From Streptomyces albogriseolus (lineage in GTDB: Bacteria; Actinomycetota; Actinomycetes; Streptomycetales; Streptomycetaceae): 64,000 nt of DNA. Within the stretch, counting starts at the first letter, position 1. Each line of letters starts with the position of its first letter. The stretch is taken from contig BMVA01000003.1 of the NCBI GenBank assembly GCA_014650475.1, positions 310,001 to 374,000 on the forward strand. Direction: 5' to 3'. The notes beneath the pieces are model-generated. The model was not told where the DNA came from and did not search any database. It worked only from the letters and a program-made list of their open reading frames with translations. Shown in pieces: positions 32,883-41,497 of the stretch. Both the position numbers and the translations under genes were made by a program.

Positions 32883-33203
32883 ATGAGCGTCGTCAAGATC
32901 AACGTACTCACGGTTCCCGAGGACCAGCGCGAGACCCTGGAGCAGCGGTTCGCCGCGCGGGCCGGCGCGGTGGAGAACTCGGACGGCTTCGAGTGGTTCG
33001 AGCTGCTGCGCCCGGTCGAGGGCACCGACACCTACCTCGTCTACACGCGCTGGCGCAGCGAGGAGGACTTCGAGCGCTGGAGGGACGGGCGGGGCCAGGC
33101 CGCCCACGCCGGCGCGCAGGGCGACAAGCCGCGCCCGGCGGCGACCGACGCGACCCTGTGGTCCTTCGAGGTGGTCCAGCAGGCGGCGCCCCGCCAGGAC
33201 TGA
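32883..33203 (+). CDS. Antibiotic biosynthesis monooxygenase (ABM) domain protein
   Basis: 106 residues, single ferredoxin-like ABM domain: VKINVLTVPEDQRETLEQRF, GFEWFELLRPVEGTDTYLVY and RWRSEEDFERWRDG. Members include heme-degrading IsdG/MhuD enzymes and quinone monooxygenases. The pattern FEWFELLRP resembles the heme-oxygenase-like actinobacterial branch, but no His ligand can be assigned with certainty. Confidence 0.8.
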   Translation: MSVVKINVLTVPEDQRETLEQRFAARAGAVENSDGFEWFELLRPVEGTDTYLVYTRWRSEEDFERWRDGRGQAAHAGAQGDKPRPAATDATLWSFEVVQQAAPRQD

Positions 33204-33213
33204 CCGGGGGACG

Positions 33214-34134
33214 TCACCGCAGCACGTCCAGCACCCGCCGCGCCGCCTCCGCCACCAGCTCGTCGCTGGGGGACGCGGCGCGGTCGGGGCGTTCCGTCAG
33301 CACCGACAGCACCAGCGGCGGGCGTCCGCCGCCGGGCCACAGCACGGCCACGTCGTTGCCCCGGCCCCACTCGCCGCTGCCGGTCTTGTCGCCCACCCTC
33401 CAGCCGCGGGGCGCGCCCGCCCGGATGCGGCGGTCGCCGGTGGTGTTGCGCACCAGCCAGTCGGTGAGCAGGGCGCGCCCGGCGGCGGGCAGCGCGTCGC
33501 CGAGCACGAGGGCGCGGTGGTCGGCCGCGATCGCGCGGGGCGTGGTGGTGTCGCGCGGGTCGCCGGGCGGGTTGCTGTTCAGCTCGGGCTCGGTGTGGTC
33601 CAGCCGCGTCACCCGGTCGCCCAGCCGGCGCGCGTACGCGGTGAGGCCGCGCGGGCCCCCGATGTCCCGCAGCAGCAGATTGGCGGCCGTGTTGTCGCTG
33701 TACCGGACGGCCGCGTCGCACAGCTGCCGCAGTGTTATGCCCTCCCCGGTGTGCTTCTCGGTGACGGGCGAGTACGGCACCAGGTCGGCCGTGCCGTAGG
33801 GGATCCGTTCGTCCAGGCGGGCGCCGGGGCGCCGGTCCAGGACCGCGGCGGCGGCGAGGGTCTTGAAGGTCGAGCAGAGCGCGAAGCGTTCGTCGGCGCG
33901 GTGGACGACGGTGGCGCCGTTGCCGGTGTCGACGGCGAACACCCCGAGGCGGGCGCCGTACTCGCGTTCCAGCGCGGCGAGGTTCCGCGGGCTGACCGGG
34001 GACGGTGTGCCGCGGCCGGGGGTCGCGGAGGCTCCGGAGGCCGGAACGCGGTCCGGGGCGTCGGTGGCGCAGCCCGCCACGGGGGCGAGGGCGGCGGTCA
34101 GCAGCAGGGAGCGGCGGGAGAGGCGTGCGGTCAT
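33214..34134 (-). CDS. bla: Class A beta-lactamase, exported lipoprotein
   Basis: 306 residues. Signal SRRSLLLTAALAPVAGC combines a Tat-like RR with a lipobox (Cys22). Catalytic elements: Ser88 in STFK, Ser146-Asp147-Asn148, Glu182 in EPELN on the omega loop, Lys250 in KTGSG. All are intact, so it should hydrolyse penicillins on the outer face of the membrane. It lies 32 bases downstream of the penicillin-binding protein gene and 1.7 kb from a divergent LysR gene, an arrangement like the regulated bla loci of Streptomyces cacaoi. Confidence 0.93.
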   Translation of the reverse strand: MTARLSRRSLLLTAALAPVAGCATDAPDRVPASGASATPGRGTPSPVSPRNLAALEREYGARLGVFAVDTGNGATVVHRADERFALCSTFKTLAAAAVLDRRPGARLDERIPYGTADLVPYSPVTEKHTGEGITLRQLCDAAVRYSDNTAANLLLRDIGGPRGLTAYARRLGDRVTRLDHTEPELNSNPPGDPRDTTTPRAIAADHRALVLGDALPAAGRALLTDWLVRNTTGDRRIRAGAPRGWRVGDKTGSGEWGRGNDVAVLWPGGGRPPLVLSVLTERPDRAASPSDELVAEAARRVLDVLR

Positions 34135-34166
34135 GACGGGACGTCCTTCCAGGTACGGGGCGCGGG

Positions 34167-35795
34167 TCAGGAGCGGGGCGCGGCGGACAGCAGGGCGTGG
34201 AGCACGGGTCCGGCCGAGCCGCCGCCGGTGACGCCCTCCTCGACGACGCAGGCCACGGCGACGCCGTCGCGGTGGGCGACCATCCAGCCGTTGTTCTCCT
34301 GGTCGTCGGAGACCTCGGCGGTGCCTGTCTTGCCGCCGACCTCACCGGCCAGCGGGGCCAGGGCGCGCGCGGTGCCCTCGGTGACCGTGGCCCGCAGCAG
34401 CGTGCGGAGCTGGGTGACGACGCGGGGCGGCAGCGGCTCGGTCCCGGTGGTGTCCTCGGTGCCGGCGACGAGGACGGGCTGGTGGAAGCGGCCGGAGACG
34501 GCCGTCGCGGTGACCGACGCCATGATCAGCGGGTTGGCCTGCACCCGGCCCTGGCCGATCATCGACGCGGCCTTCTCCGTCGCGTCGCGCGGCTCGGGCA
34601 CGGACCCGTCGTACGAGGGGACGCCCACGTGCCAGGTCTGGCCGACTCCGAAGTACCTCTTCGCGACCTCCCCGAGCTCGCCGTCGCCGAGCCGGCTCCG
34701 CAGGCCGATGAAGGCGGTGTTGCAGGACTCGGTGAACGCCTTGCGGAAGGTGGCGCCCGGGTGGGCGGAGGTCTCGACGTTCTGGAACCGCTTGCCGACG
34801 GTGAGGTAGCGGGGGCAGTCCACGACGTCGTCCGGGGCGACCGCGCCCTTCAGCAGCAGGGCGCTGCTGGTGACGATCTTCCAGGTGGAGCCGGGGGCGT
34901 AGGTGCCGGAGACGGCGCGGTTGAAGCCGTCGGCCGGGGAGTTGGCCACGGCGAGGATCTCCCCGTCGTCCACACGCAGGGCGACCAGCGCCGCGTTCTT
35001 CCCGCCGGCCTGCTCCAGGGCCTGCTCGGCGGCCGCCTGCCAGCGGGCGTCGAGGGTGGTGCGTACGGGTCCCTCGTCCTCGGGCGTCTCGGAGCCGAAG
35101 GCCGCCTCGGTGCGGCGGACCTCTCCGGTGACGCGGTCGACGAGCAGCACCGCCCCGCGCGGCCCGCCGCCGTCCGTGGAGCGGGCCAGCTGGGCGAGGA
35201 CCGGGCCGAGGGAGGGGTGGGCGGCCGCCGACAGGGTGCGGCCGGCCCGGTCGTCCGCGCGGACCGGCTCGGTCTCCTCCCGCTCCAGGCGGAACTTCTC
35301 CGTCCCGCTGAGCCGCGGATGCACCAGCGACAGCCGCCAGTCCACCTTCCACTCGCCGCCCCGCTCCCGCAGCGGCAGTTCGGATGCGTACGTCCAGGTG
35401 TCGAGGCCCGTGACGGGCATCCGCGCGGTGTACGGCACGGTGACGGCGCGCCCGCCGGACTCCTCGTCCTCCACCGGCTTCCCGGCCGTGAGCACCGGTT
35501 TCCCGAGGTCGAGGCCGGCGGTGAAGCTGCTCAGCACGTCCTGGGCGCGGTCGGGTCTGGTGGTGCGGGCGGCGGCGTCCGGGAGGCGTCCGGCGGCCCA
35601 GTCGGCGAGGAACGCGCGGGCCTCGGCCATCGCGTCCGGGTCGGGGCCGGACTCGCCCGCGAAGGGCCCGAGCCCGGCGCCCCAGGCGCCGCCGACGGCG
35701 ACCGCGGCGGCCGCCGTGACGGCGACGAGCGCCTTGAACGCCGTCCGAGGGCGACGACGGTGACCGGAACGGGGAAGGTCGGGAAACGTGTTCAT
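34167..35795 (-). CDS. Penicillin-binding protein with MecA-type N-terminal domain
   Basis: 542 residues. One N-terminal span (about 22-42), NTF2-like MecA_N domain (about 50-160), linker, then transpeptidase with STWK in APGSTWKIVTS, SCN in TESCNTAFIGL and KTGTAE near 490. Class B transpeptidases of this layout cross-link peptidoglycan, and the MecA/PBP2a branch is often poorly sensitive to beta-lactams. Between bla and its probable LysR regulator, it may be the tolerant target co-induced with the lactamase. Confidence 0.88.
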   Translation of the reverse strand: MNTFPDLPRSGHRRRPRTAFKALVAVTAAAAVAVGGAWGAGLGPFAGESGPDPDAMAEARAFLADWAAGRLPDAAARTTRPDRAQDVLSSFTAGLDLGKPVLTAGKPVEDEESGGRAVTVPYTARMPVTGLDTWTYASELPLRERGGEWKVDWRLSLVHPRLSGTEKFRLEREETEPVRADDRAGRTLSAAAHPSLGPVLAQLARSTDGGGPRGAVLLVDRVTGEVRRTEAAFGSETPEDEGPVRTTLDARWQAAAEQALEQAGGKNAALVALRVDDGEILAVANSPADGFNRAVSGTYAPGSTWKIVTSSALLLKGAVAPDDVVDCPRYLTVGKRFQNVETSAHPGATFRKAFTESCNTAFIGLRSRLGDGELGEVAKRYFGVGQTWHVGVPSYDGSVPEPRDATEKAASMIGQGRVQANPLIMASVTATAVSGRFHQPVLVAGTEDTTGTEPLPPRVVTQLRTLLRATVTEGTARALAPLAGEVGGKTGTAEVSDDQENNGWMVAHRDGVAVACVVEEGVTGGGSAGPVLHALLSAAPRS

Positions 35796-35850
35796 GCCCC
35801 GACCACAGCAGTGCGGGCGGCCGTCCGTCCAAGTCCGCTATCAATCATGG

Positions 35851-35867
35851 ATCGATAAACACTCGAT
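35851..35867. promoter_or_regulatory. Candidate LysR binding site in the divergent promoter
   Basis: Inverted repeat ATCGA-N7-TCGAT in the AT-richer 85-base gap between the PBP gene and the divergent LysR gene. Position and symmetry fit an autoregulated LysR site; the LysR gene lacks a Shine-Dalgarno and may be leaderless. Confidence 0.5.
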
Positions 35868-35880
35868 ATGATGACTGGTC

Positions 35881-36849
35881 GTGGACCTGGTGCGGCACCT
35901 GGAGTGCTTCGTGGCTGTTGCAGAAGAGTCACACTTCGGCCGTGCCGCCGCCCGTCTCGGCATGGCCCAGCCTCCTCTCTCACAGCGCGTCCAGCGGCTC
36001 GAACGGGAGCTGGGCGTGCGGCTGTTCGAGCGCACCAGCCGTCAGGTGCGGATCACGGAGGCCGGGACGCTGCTGCTGGCCGAGGCGCGGGAGGTGCTGT
36101 CCCGCACGGAGTCGTTCCTCGCCGCCGCGCGCCGGGTGCGCGACGGCGAGACGGGACTGCTGCGCGCCGCGCTGCCCCCGGACCTCTCCGGTGAGACCGT
36201 CGCCGCCCTGCTCGCGGACTTCGGGGAGCGTCACGCCGGACTGGAGCTGGAGCTGCACGAGCTGTCCACGGCGCAGCAGCTCGACCGGCTCGCGGCGCAC
36301 GACCTGGACGTGGGCGTCGTCCATCACCCGTGCGACGTGACGGGGCTGGAGCTGGGCCCGGTGCTGCGCAGGGAGCTGGGGGTGCTGCTGCCCGCCGGCG
36401 CCGCGGCGGCCGCCCTCGCCGAGGTTCCGCTGCCCGCGCTGTCCGGCCGCGACCTGATCCTCTTCCCCCGCGCGGCGGCCCCGGCCCTGTACGACGAGCT
36501 GCTGACCACCTGTGCCCGCGGCGGCTTCACCCCCGCCGCCGTACGCCACGGCCAGGGCGCCAGTTTCGTCCAGGGCCTGGTGCTGTCCTCGGGGGCCGTC
36601 GCGCTGTGCCCGCGTGACGCGGCCCCGCCGGGGCAGGGGAGCGGGGAGGGGGACGTCGTGTGGCGTCCGCTGACCGGCGGGGCGCCCGCGCTGCGGCACT
36701 CCGCGGCCTGGCCGAAGGGGCGCGGCGACGCCGCCGTGCAGGCGTTCGCGGAGGCGGCCACGCACGCCCTGCGCACGGCCGCCGGCGCGGTGCCCGACGC
36801 TCCGGCCCGTCCCCTGCATCTGCGACCCGCATCGGAGTACTGGCTGTGA
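35881..36849 (+). CDS. blaA: LysR-family regulator, BlaA-like
   Basis: 322 residues. Helix-turn-helix at about 1-60 (SHFGRAAARLGMAQPPLSQR, VQRLERELGVRLFERTSRQV) and a type 2 periplasmic-binding-fold effector domain from 90. The gene overlaps the next one by four bases (GTGA) and is divergent from PBP-bla. In S. cacaoi a LysR activator (BlaA) and a penicillin-interactive-like protein (BlaB) encoded in this same arrangement induce the lactamase. The effector is unknown; homology to BlaA is inferred from context. Confidence 0.75.
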   Translation: MDLVRHLECFVAVAEESHFGRAAARLGMAQPPLSQRVQRLERELGVRLFERTSRQVRITEAGTLLLAEAREVLSRTESFLAAARRVRDGETGLLRAALPPDLSGETVAALLADFGERHAGLELELHELSTAQQLDRLAAHDLDVGVVHHPCDVTGLELGPVLRRELGVLLPAGAAAAALAEVPLPALSGRDLILFPRAAAPALYDELLTTCARGGFTPAAVRHGQGASFVQGLVLSSGAVALCPRDAAPPGQGSGEGDVVWRPLTGGAPALRHSAAWPKGRGDAAVQAFAEAATHALRTAAGAVPDAPARPLHLRPASEYWL

Positions 36850-37736
36850 CGGACGCCGTCGCCCGCATCCACGCGGCCCTCGCCGACGCCGGGGTCACCG
36901 GCTGGCTGCACGCCCTCGACATCGACTCCGGCGAACAGCTCGACGCCGGGGCCGACCAGCCGGTGTGCACGGCCAGCGTCCACAAGCTGTGTCTGCTGGT
37001 CACGCTGCACGAGCAGGCGGCGCGCGGCGCGCTGGACCTGGCCGAGCAGGTGGAGGCCGTGCCGGAGGGGCGCACGGCGGGGCCCACGGGGGTGGCGGCG
37101 ATGCTGGACGCGGCCCGGATGTCCCTGCGCGACCTGGCCTATCTGATGATGGCGGTCAGCGACAACGCGGCCGCCGACCTGCTGCTGCGCCGGGTGGGTC
37201 TGGACGCGGTGAACGCGACGACGGCCCGGCTGGGCCTCACCCGGACGCGGGCCGTGCACACCTTCGGCGAGATGCTGGCCACCGTCAGGGAGGACGCCGG
37301 GCCGGACGGGGCGCGGGCGCTGGCCGACCCGCGGGTGGTGAGCCGGCTGCGGGCGCTGGACCCGGCCCGCTCCAACCGCAGCACCCCGCGGGACATGACC
37401 CGGCTGCTGGGCGCGGTGTGGCGGGACGAGGCGTGCACCCCGGAACACGGCGCGGCCATGCGGCGGATCATGGGGCTTCAGGTGTGGCCGCACCGTCTGG
37501 CCTCGGGTTTTCCTTTCGACGACGTCCATGTCGCCGGAAAGACCGGCAGTCTGCCGACCCTGCGCAACGAGGTGGGGGTGGTCGAGTATCCCGACGGGGG
37601 CCGTTACGCGGTCGCCGTCTTCACCCGGACCGCGCACACGGCGGCGACCCTTCCGGCGGCCGACGCGGTGATCGGCACGGCGGCGCGGATCGCGGTGGAC
37701 GCGCTGCGCGCGAGGGCGTTCCGCTCGTCGCGCTGA
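36846..37736 (+). CDS. blaB: Serine beta-lactamase-fold protein, BlaB-like regulator
   Basis: 296 residues, no signal peptide, so cytoplasmic. Active-site motifs of the serine penicillin-recognising fold are kept: Ser44-x-x-Lys47 (SVHK), Ser105-Asp106-Asn107 and Lys232-Thr-Gly. The omega-loop ExxLN with the deacylating Glu is missing. It should therefore bind without hydrolysing, consistent with the BlaB role as a non-catalytic inducer-side regulator in S. cacaoi. Translationally coupled to the LysR gene. It could instead be a D-Ala-D-Ala peptidase. Confidence 0.78.
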   Translation: MTDAVARIHAALADAGVTGWLHALDIDSGEQLDAGADQPVCTASVHKLCLLVTLHEQAARGALDLAEQVEAVPEGRTAGPTGVAAMLDAARMSLRDLAYLMMAVSDNAAADLLLRRVGLDAVNATTARLGLTRTRAVHTFGEMLATVREDAGPDGARALADPRVVSRLRALDPARSNRSTPRDMTRLLGAVWRDEACTPEHGAAMRRIMGLQVWPHRLASGFPFDDVHVAGKTGSLPTLRNEVGVVEYPDGGRYAVAVFTRTAHTAATLPAADAVIGTAARIAVDALRARAFRSSR

Positions 37737-37792
37737 TCGTCATGCCGGGCGCGGCGGAAACGGTACGGGGAAAAACGTTTGGGAAAAACGAG

Positions 37793-37829
37793 GAGCGGGT
37801 GCCCGCACGAAACGTGCGAGCACCCGCTC
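37793..37829 (-). terminator. Intrinsic terminator of the cold-shock gene
   Basis: Hairpin with outer arms GAGCGGGTG / CACCCGCTC and inner GCACG/CGTGC. On the minus strand it is followed by CTCGTTTTTCCC and a second T5 run, one of the few terminators here with U-tracts. It serves the cold-shock gene ending at 37858. Confidence 0.85.
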
Positions 37830-37857
37830 ATCCAAACCTGCGTGCAGGTCAGGAAGG

Positions 37858-38061
37858 TCAGGCGGGAACGATGTTCTCCGCCTGCGGGCCCTTCTGGCCC
37901 TGGGTGACGTCGAAGGTCACCTTCTGGCCTTCCTGGAGCTCGCGGTAGCCCGAGGTGGCGATGTTCGAGTAGTGGGCGAACACGTCAGCGCCGCCGCCGT
38001 CCTGCTCGATGAAGCCGAAGCCCTTTTCCGAGTTGAACCACTTGACCGTACCGGTGGCCAT
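37858..38061 (-). CDS. Cold-shock protein (CspA family)
   Basis: 67 residues, [18 protein letters not shown] with RNP1 (KGFGFI) and RNP2-like DVFAHYS, ending [10 protein letters not shown] five-strand OB fold that binds single-stranded RNA and DNA and melts secondary structure. GGAGACA precedes the ATG 9 bases upstream. The roughly 140-base AT-richer stretch upstream (38062-38200) is probably a long structured leader, as is usual for csp genes; the rest to 38299 shows no gene. Confidence 0.95.
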   Translation of the reverse strand: MATGTVKWFNSEKGFGFIEQDGGGADVFAHYSNIATSGYRELQEGQKVTFDVTQGQKGPQAENIVPA

Positions 38062-38299
38062 ATTTGTCTCCTGAGACAGTGCCGGGAAACGCACTTTACG
38101 AATCCCTACATCGTCGCGATGATCACCTGCCCGGAGAACCGGTTCAAACTGGCAACCACAACTGCAACTGACGTCAGCCTAGCACGGAATGCGTTCTCGG
38201 CAAGCGAGGAAAATCACTGGAATAAACCCGGACGGCGTGTTTAACGAAAGGAATTTCTCGCGGGCGGGGCGGAAATCCTGTGCCGGCCGGAACAGATTT

Positions 38300-38680
38300 T
38301 CATCGGTGCCCCTGCACCGTGTCGGCGCCCTGTCGGCGGAGCTCCTCGTTCGTCCGTTCGGCCTGCTCGAGCTGGTCCTCGAGGCTCACGATGCGGCACG
38401 CGGCGTCCACCGGCGTGCCCTGGTCGACCAGCTCGCGGGCGCGGGCGGCGAGCCGCAGCTGGTGGCGCGAGTAGCGCCGGTGCCCGCCGTCCGAGCGGGT
38501 CGGGGTGATCAGCCGCGCCTCACCGAGGGCGCGGAGGAACGCGGGTGTGGCTCCGACCAGTTCGGCGGCCCTGCCCATGGTGTAGGCCGGGAAGTGGTCG
38601 TCGTCGAGCCGGTCGGCGACGGGAGGCCGGTCCTGGTCCGGCTGCCGGCCGTCGGCGTACGGCTGACTTTCCGAGGGCAT
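38300..38680 (-). CDS. MerR-family helix-turn-helix regulator
   Basis: 126 residues from ATG 38680 behind GGAAAGG. Winged helix-turn-helix at about 32-100: FPAYTMGRAAELVGATPAFL, RALGEARLITPTRSDGGHRR, YSRHQLRLAARARELVDQG. Then a short dimerisation helix (SLEDQLEQAERTNEELRRQG). No Cys or ligand domain, so it is a short MerR-like factor. It lies upstream of the cold-shock gene on the same strand. Confidence 0.82.
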   Translation of the reverse strand: MPSESQPYADGRQPDQDRPPVADRLDDDHFPAYTMGRAAELVGATPAFLRALGEARLITPTRSDGGHRRYSRHQLRLAARARELVDQGTPVDAACRIVSLEDQLEQAERTNEELRRQGADTVQGHR

Positions 38681-38795
38681 ACGCACCTTTCCGCGGACCA
38701 CAGCGGTCACGGTCCGCCACGGGGACAGGTTCCCCACCGTCAAACTCTAGTCGCCTCGACGGAAAATCTGTCGCGGCCCGTACAGATGTCCTCGA

Positions 38796-39524
38796 TTACA
38801 CCTGATGGCCCGCCGCGGCACCGCCGGCTGACCCGTCCGTGGGCCTGGCCCGGTGCGGTCCCATCTCTCCGAGCACCTGACCCAGTTCCTCCTCGTCGAG
38901 CGGCCGTCCGGGCAGCGGGCGGGGCTCGCGCCCGGGGCCGCGCAGCCCTTCGAGGAACAGGGCGAGGGGGCGGCGCCAGGCGTCGGGGCCGGCGGCGACG
39001 GCCAGCGGCGGCACGGCACGGCCCAGTGCCGCCAGGGCGAAGAGAAGATCCTCGGTGGTGACGTCGGCGCGCACGCTGCCCTGCGCGCGGGCGCGCTCCA
39101 GCAGCACGTCGACGGTCTCGCGGTTGTGCGCGTGCACCGCGCCGAGCGTCTCGACGTCCGGCAGACGGGTGGTCATCAGGTCGTTGGTGCCGCGATCGGC
39201 CGCAAGGGTGACGAACACGGCGTCGAGGTAGCCGGCCAGACCGGCCCACGCGTCGGGTGCGCGGCGCGCGCGTTCACCCGCCTCCATGGTCCCCGTGAGC
39301 TGGTCGCGGAACACGGCGTCCACGAGCGCGGCCCGGGTGGGGAAGTGCCGGTAGAGCGTCGCGTTGCCGACGCCGGCCCGCCGCGCGATCACGTCCAGCG
39401 GCGCCTCCAGACCCTGCTCGGCGAACACGGCGTGCGCCGCCTCCACCAGCCGCTCCCGGTTCCGCCGCGCGTCACGCCGCAGCCGGGGCGGGGCGGGGGT
39501 CTCGGGTTCCTCACCGACGGTCAT
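38796..39524 (-). CDS. TetR-family repressor
   Basis: 242 residues. TetR_N helix-turn-helix at about 20-70 (RERLVEAAHAVFAEQGLEAP, GVGNATLYRHFPTRAALVDA) and a helical ligand domain. Divergent from a cytochrome P450 gene across two GGGGA-N4-TCCCC palindromes, the likely operators. It probably represses itself and the P450; the ligand may be a P450 substrate. Confidence 0.88.
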   Translation of the reverse strand: MTVGEEPETPAPPRLRRDARRNRERLVEAAHAVFAEQGLEAPLDVIARRAGVGNATLYRHFPTRAALVDAVFRDQLTGTMEAGERARRAPDAWAGLAGYLDAVFVTLAADRGTNDLMTTRLPDVETLGAVHAHNRETVDVLLERARAQGSVRADVTTEDLLFALAALGRAVPPLAVAAGPDAWRRPLALFLEGLRGPGREPRPLPGRPLDEEELGQVLGEMGPHRARPTDGSAGGAAAGHQV

Positions 39525-39541
39525 GGGTTCCTCCGTACGAA

Positions 39542-39600
39542 CCGGGGAGCGCTCCCCGGGCGGATGCTATCGTCCCCACGGCAAGTGGGGAGCAGTCCCC
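39542..39600. promoter_or_regulatory. Twin TetR operators between tetR and the P450 gene
   Basis: Perfect 18-bp palindrome at 39542-39559 (core GGGGAGCGCTCCCC) and a related GGGGAGCAGTCCCC at 39587-39600. They share GGGGA-N4-TCCCC and are 43-45 bases apart, close to four helical turns. Confidence 0.7.
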
Positions 39601-39650
39601 GTTTCGTGCTCACCGGCAGATTCGTGGGCACCGGCAGAGAGGACCGCACC

Positions 39651-40883
39651 GTGTGCGCTCACGCCCCCGAAGGACCCGCGCCCCTGGAGTGGGCCCCGGC
39701 GCCCTTCCCCTTCGAGCGGCTCGCGGCCCTGCGCGCCGAGGGACCGGTGCACCGGGTGCGCGTCCCCGGCAGCGGGGACGCCTGGCTGGTGGTGACCCGG
39801 GACGCGGTGCGCGCCGCGCTCACCGATCCCCGGCTGCGCAACGACATCCGGCACTCGGCGGGCTGGGAGACCGACGGCGGGCACGCGGTCGGCCGCAACA
39901 TGCTCCAGAGCGACCCGCCGCACCACACCCGGCTGCGGCGGCTGGTCGCGGGCCACTTCACCCAGGGCCGCGTCGCCGCGCTGCGCCCCCGCGTCGAGGC
40001 CGTGGCCCGCGACCTGCTGGACCGGATGCCGGAGGCGGGCCCCGCCGACCTGGTGGGCGCCTACGCGCTGCCGCTGCCGGTCACCGTGATCTGCGACCTG
40101 CTCGGCGTGCCCGCGGCCGACCGCGCGGACTTCCACAGGTGGTCGGACGAACTGGTCACGCCCACCGGCGCGGAGGCCGCCGCCGCCTCGGCCGCGGCGC
40201 TCGCCGGCTACCTCACCGACCTGATCGCCCGGAAGGCCCGCACGCCCGACGGCACCCTGCTCGCGGACCTGGCCGCCCCGGGCACGCCCGACGCGGAGGC
40301 CGCGCTGTCGCCCGAGGAGCTGCTCGGCATGGCCTTCCTGCTCCTGGTCGCCGGACACGAGACGACCGTCAACCTGATCTCCGCGACCGTCCTCAGCCTG
40401 CTCACCCACCCGGACCAGCTCGCCCTGCTGCGCGCCCGCCCGGAGCTGGCCGGTGCGGCGGTGGAGGAGTCGCTGCGGCTCCACTCGCCGGTGCACGCGG
40501 GCGCGTTCCGGTTCGCGGCGGAGCCGCTGGAGCTGGCCGGCACCGCCGTGGCCGCCGGGGACGCCGTCCTGGTGTCGCTGGCCGCGGCCTCCCGCGACCC
40601 GCTCGCCTTCCCGGACCCGGACCGCTTCGACCTCACCCGCCGCACCCAGGGCCACCTCGGCTTCGGACACGGCGTCCACCACTGTCTCGGCGCCCCGCTC
40701 GCCCGCGTCGAGGCCGCCGTCGCCCTGCGCCTGCTGCTGGAACGGCACCCCGGCCTCGCCCTCGACGCCGCCCCTCGGTCCCTCACCTGGCGCGCCGGCA
40801 CGCTGCTGCGGGGGCTCACCACGCTCCCCGTGCGCCTCGGCGGTCACATCCCGGCCGCCGGGGCCTCCCGGAGCCGGTCCTGA
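39651..40883 (+). CDS. Cytochrome P450
   Basis: 410 residues. GTG start at 39651 with GAGAGGA upstream. I-helix AGHETT, ExxR in EESLRLHSP, heme loop FGHGVHHCLGAPLAR with the thiolate Cys. Standard soluble bacterial class I P450 needing ferredoxin and reductase from elsewhere; none adjacent. Similar in motif spacing to CYP107/CYP105-type Streptomyces enzymes. Probably regulated by the divergent TetR. Substrate unknown. Confidence 0.9.
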   Translation: MCAHAPEGPAPLEWAPAPFPFERLAALRAEGPVHRVRVPGSGDAWLVVTRDAVRAALTDPRLRNDIRHSAGWETDGGHAVGRNMLQSDPPHHTRLRRLVAGHFTQGRVAALRPRVEAVARDLLDRMPEAGPADLVGAYALPLPVTVICDLLGVPAADRADFHRWSDELVTPTGAEAAAASAAALAGYLTDLIARKARTPDGTLLADLAAPGTPDAEAALSPEELLGMAFLLLVAGHETTVNLISATVLSLLTHPDQLALLRARPELAGAAVEESLRLHSPVHAGAFRFAAEPLELAGTAVAAGDAVLVSLAAASRDPLAFPDPDRFDLTRRTQGHLGFGHGVHHCLGAPLARVEAAVALRLLLERHPGLALDAAPRSLTWRAGTLLRGLTTLPVRLGGHIPAAGASRSRS

Positions 40884-41113
40884 GGCCTTCCGTCCGACCT
40901 GCGACGACGGCGTAGCGGCCGGCCGGAGACGGGAAGGCCGGGGCCGGGCCCCGAGCTGCACACGTGGGGACGCGACGGCCCGTCCCGGCCTTCCTCTGGC
41001 CGCAGCCTGCCACCCGGTACGGGGCGCCGCCCCTCGGCACGGTCCGAACGGGGGCGTCGCCAATCCGGACAGATCGGGAGCTTTATCACATTTCCTGGTC
41101 CATACTCGGAAAC

Positions 41114-41485
41114 ATGAACACGGCAACGCTTGTACAGCTGGCCGCCACCGACCACCAGTGGGCCGTGGCAGCGGCCTTCATCGGCGGCATCATCGTGGCA
41201 GGTGCCCTGGTCTGGTCCGTGCGTGCGGGAATGCGGTACATGGACCAGGAGTCGCCGCGCCCCCAGCCCGACGAGCAGCCGAAGCTGCCGGACGGCGGCG
41301 CGGTGCGCGAGATGCGGGAGATGCGTGAGCCCGACGAGATACCCCTCACGCCCCGCACCGGCTCCCGGCTGATGCCGTACGAGCTGCACCACGCCAGCAC
41401 CAGGACGGGCAAGGACCAACAGCGCAAACGCTGGCTGCCGGGCTCCAGCGGGGCCTTCGGCAGCGGCGGGCCGGGGCACGTCTGA
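41114..41485 (+). CDS. Single-span membrane protein, DUF6479-like
   Basis: 123 residues. N-terminal span (WAVAAAFIGGIIVAGALVWSV, about 16-36) followed by a cytoplasmic charged tail rich in Pro, Glu and Arg. CATACT seven bases before the ATG could be a -10 element, giving a nearly leaderless message. The preceding 230 bases (40884-41113) hold no gene that I can support. Function unknown. Confidence 0.6.
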   Translation: MNTATLVQLAATDHQWAVAAAFIGGIIVAGALVWSVRAGMRYMDQESPRPQPDEQPKLPDGGAVREMREMREPDEIPLTPRTGSRLMPYELHHASTRTGKDQQRKRWLPGSSGAFGSGGPGHV

Positions 41486-41497
41486 CTTCGCCGCCCG

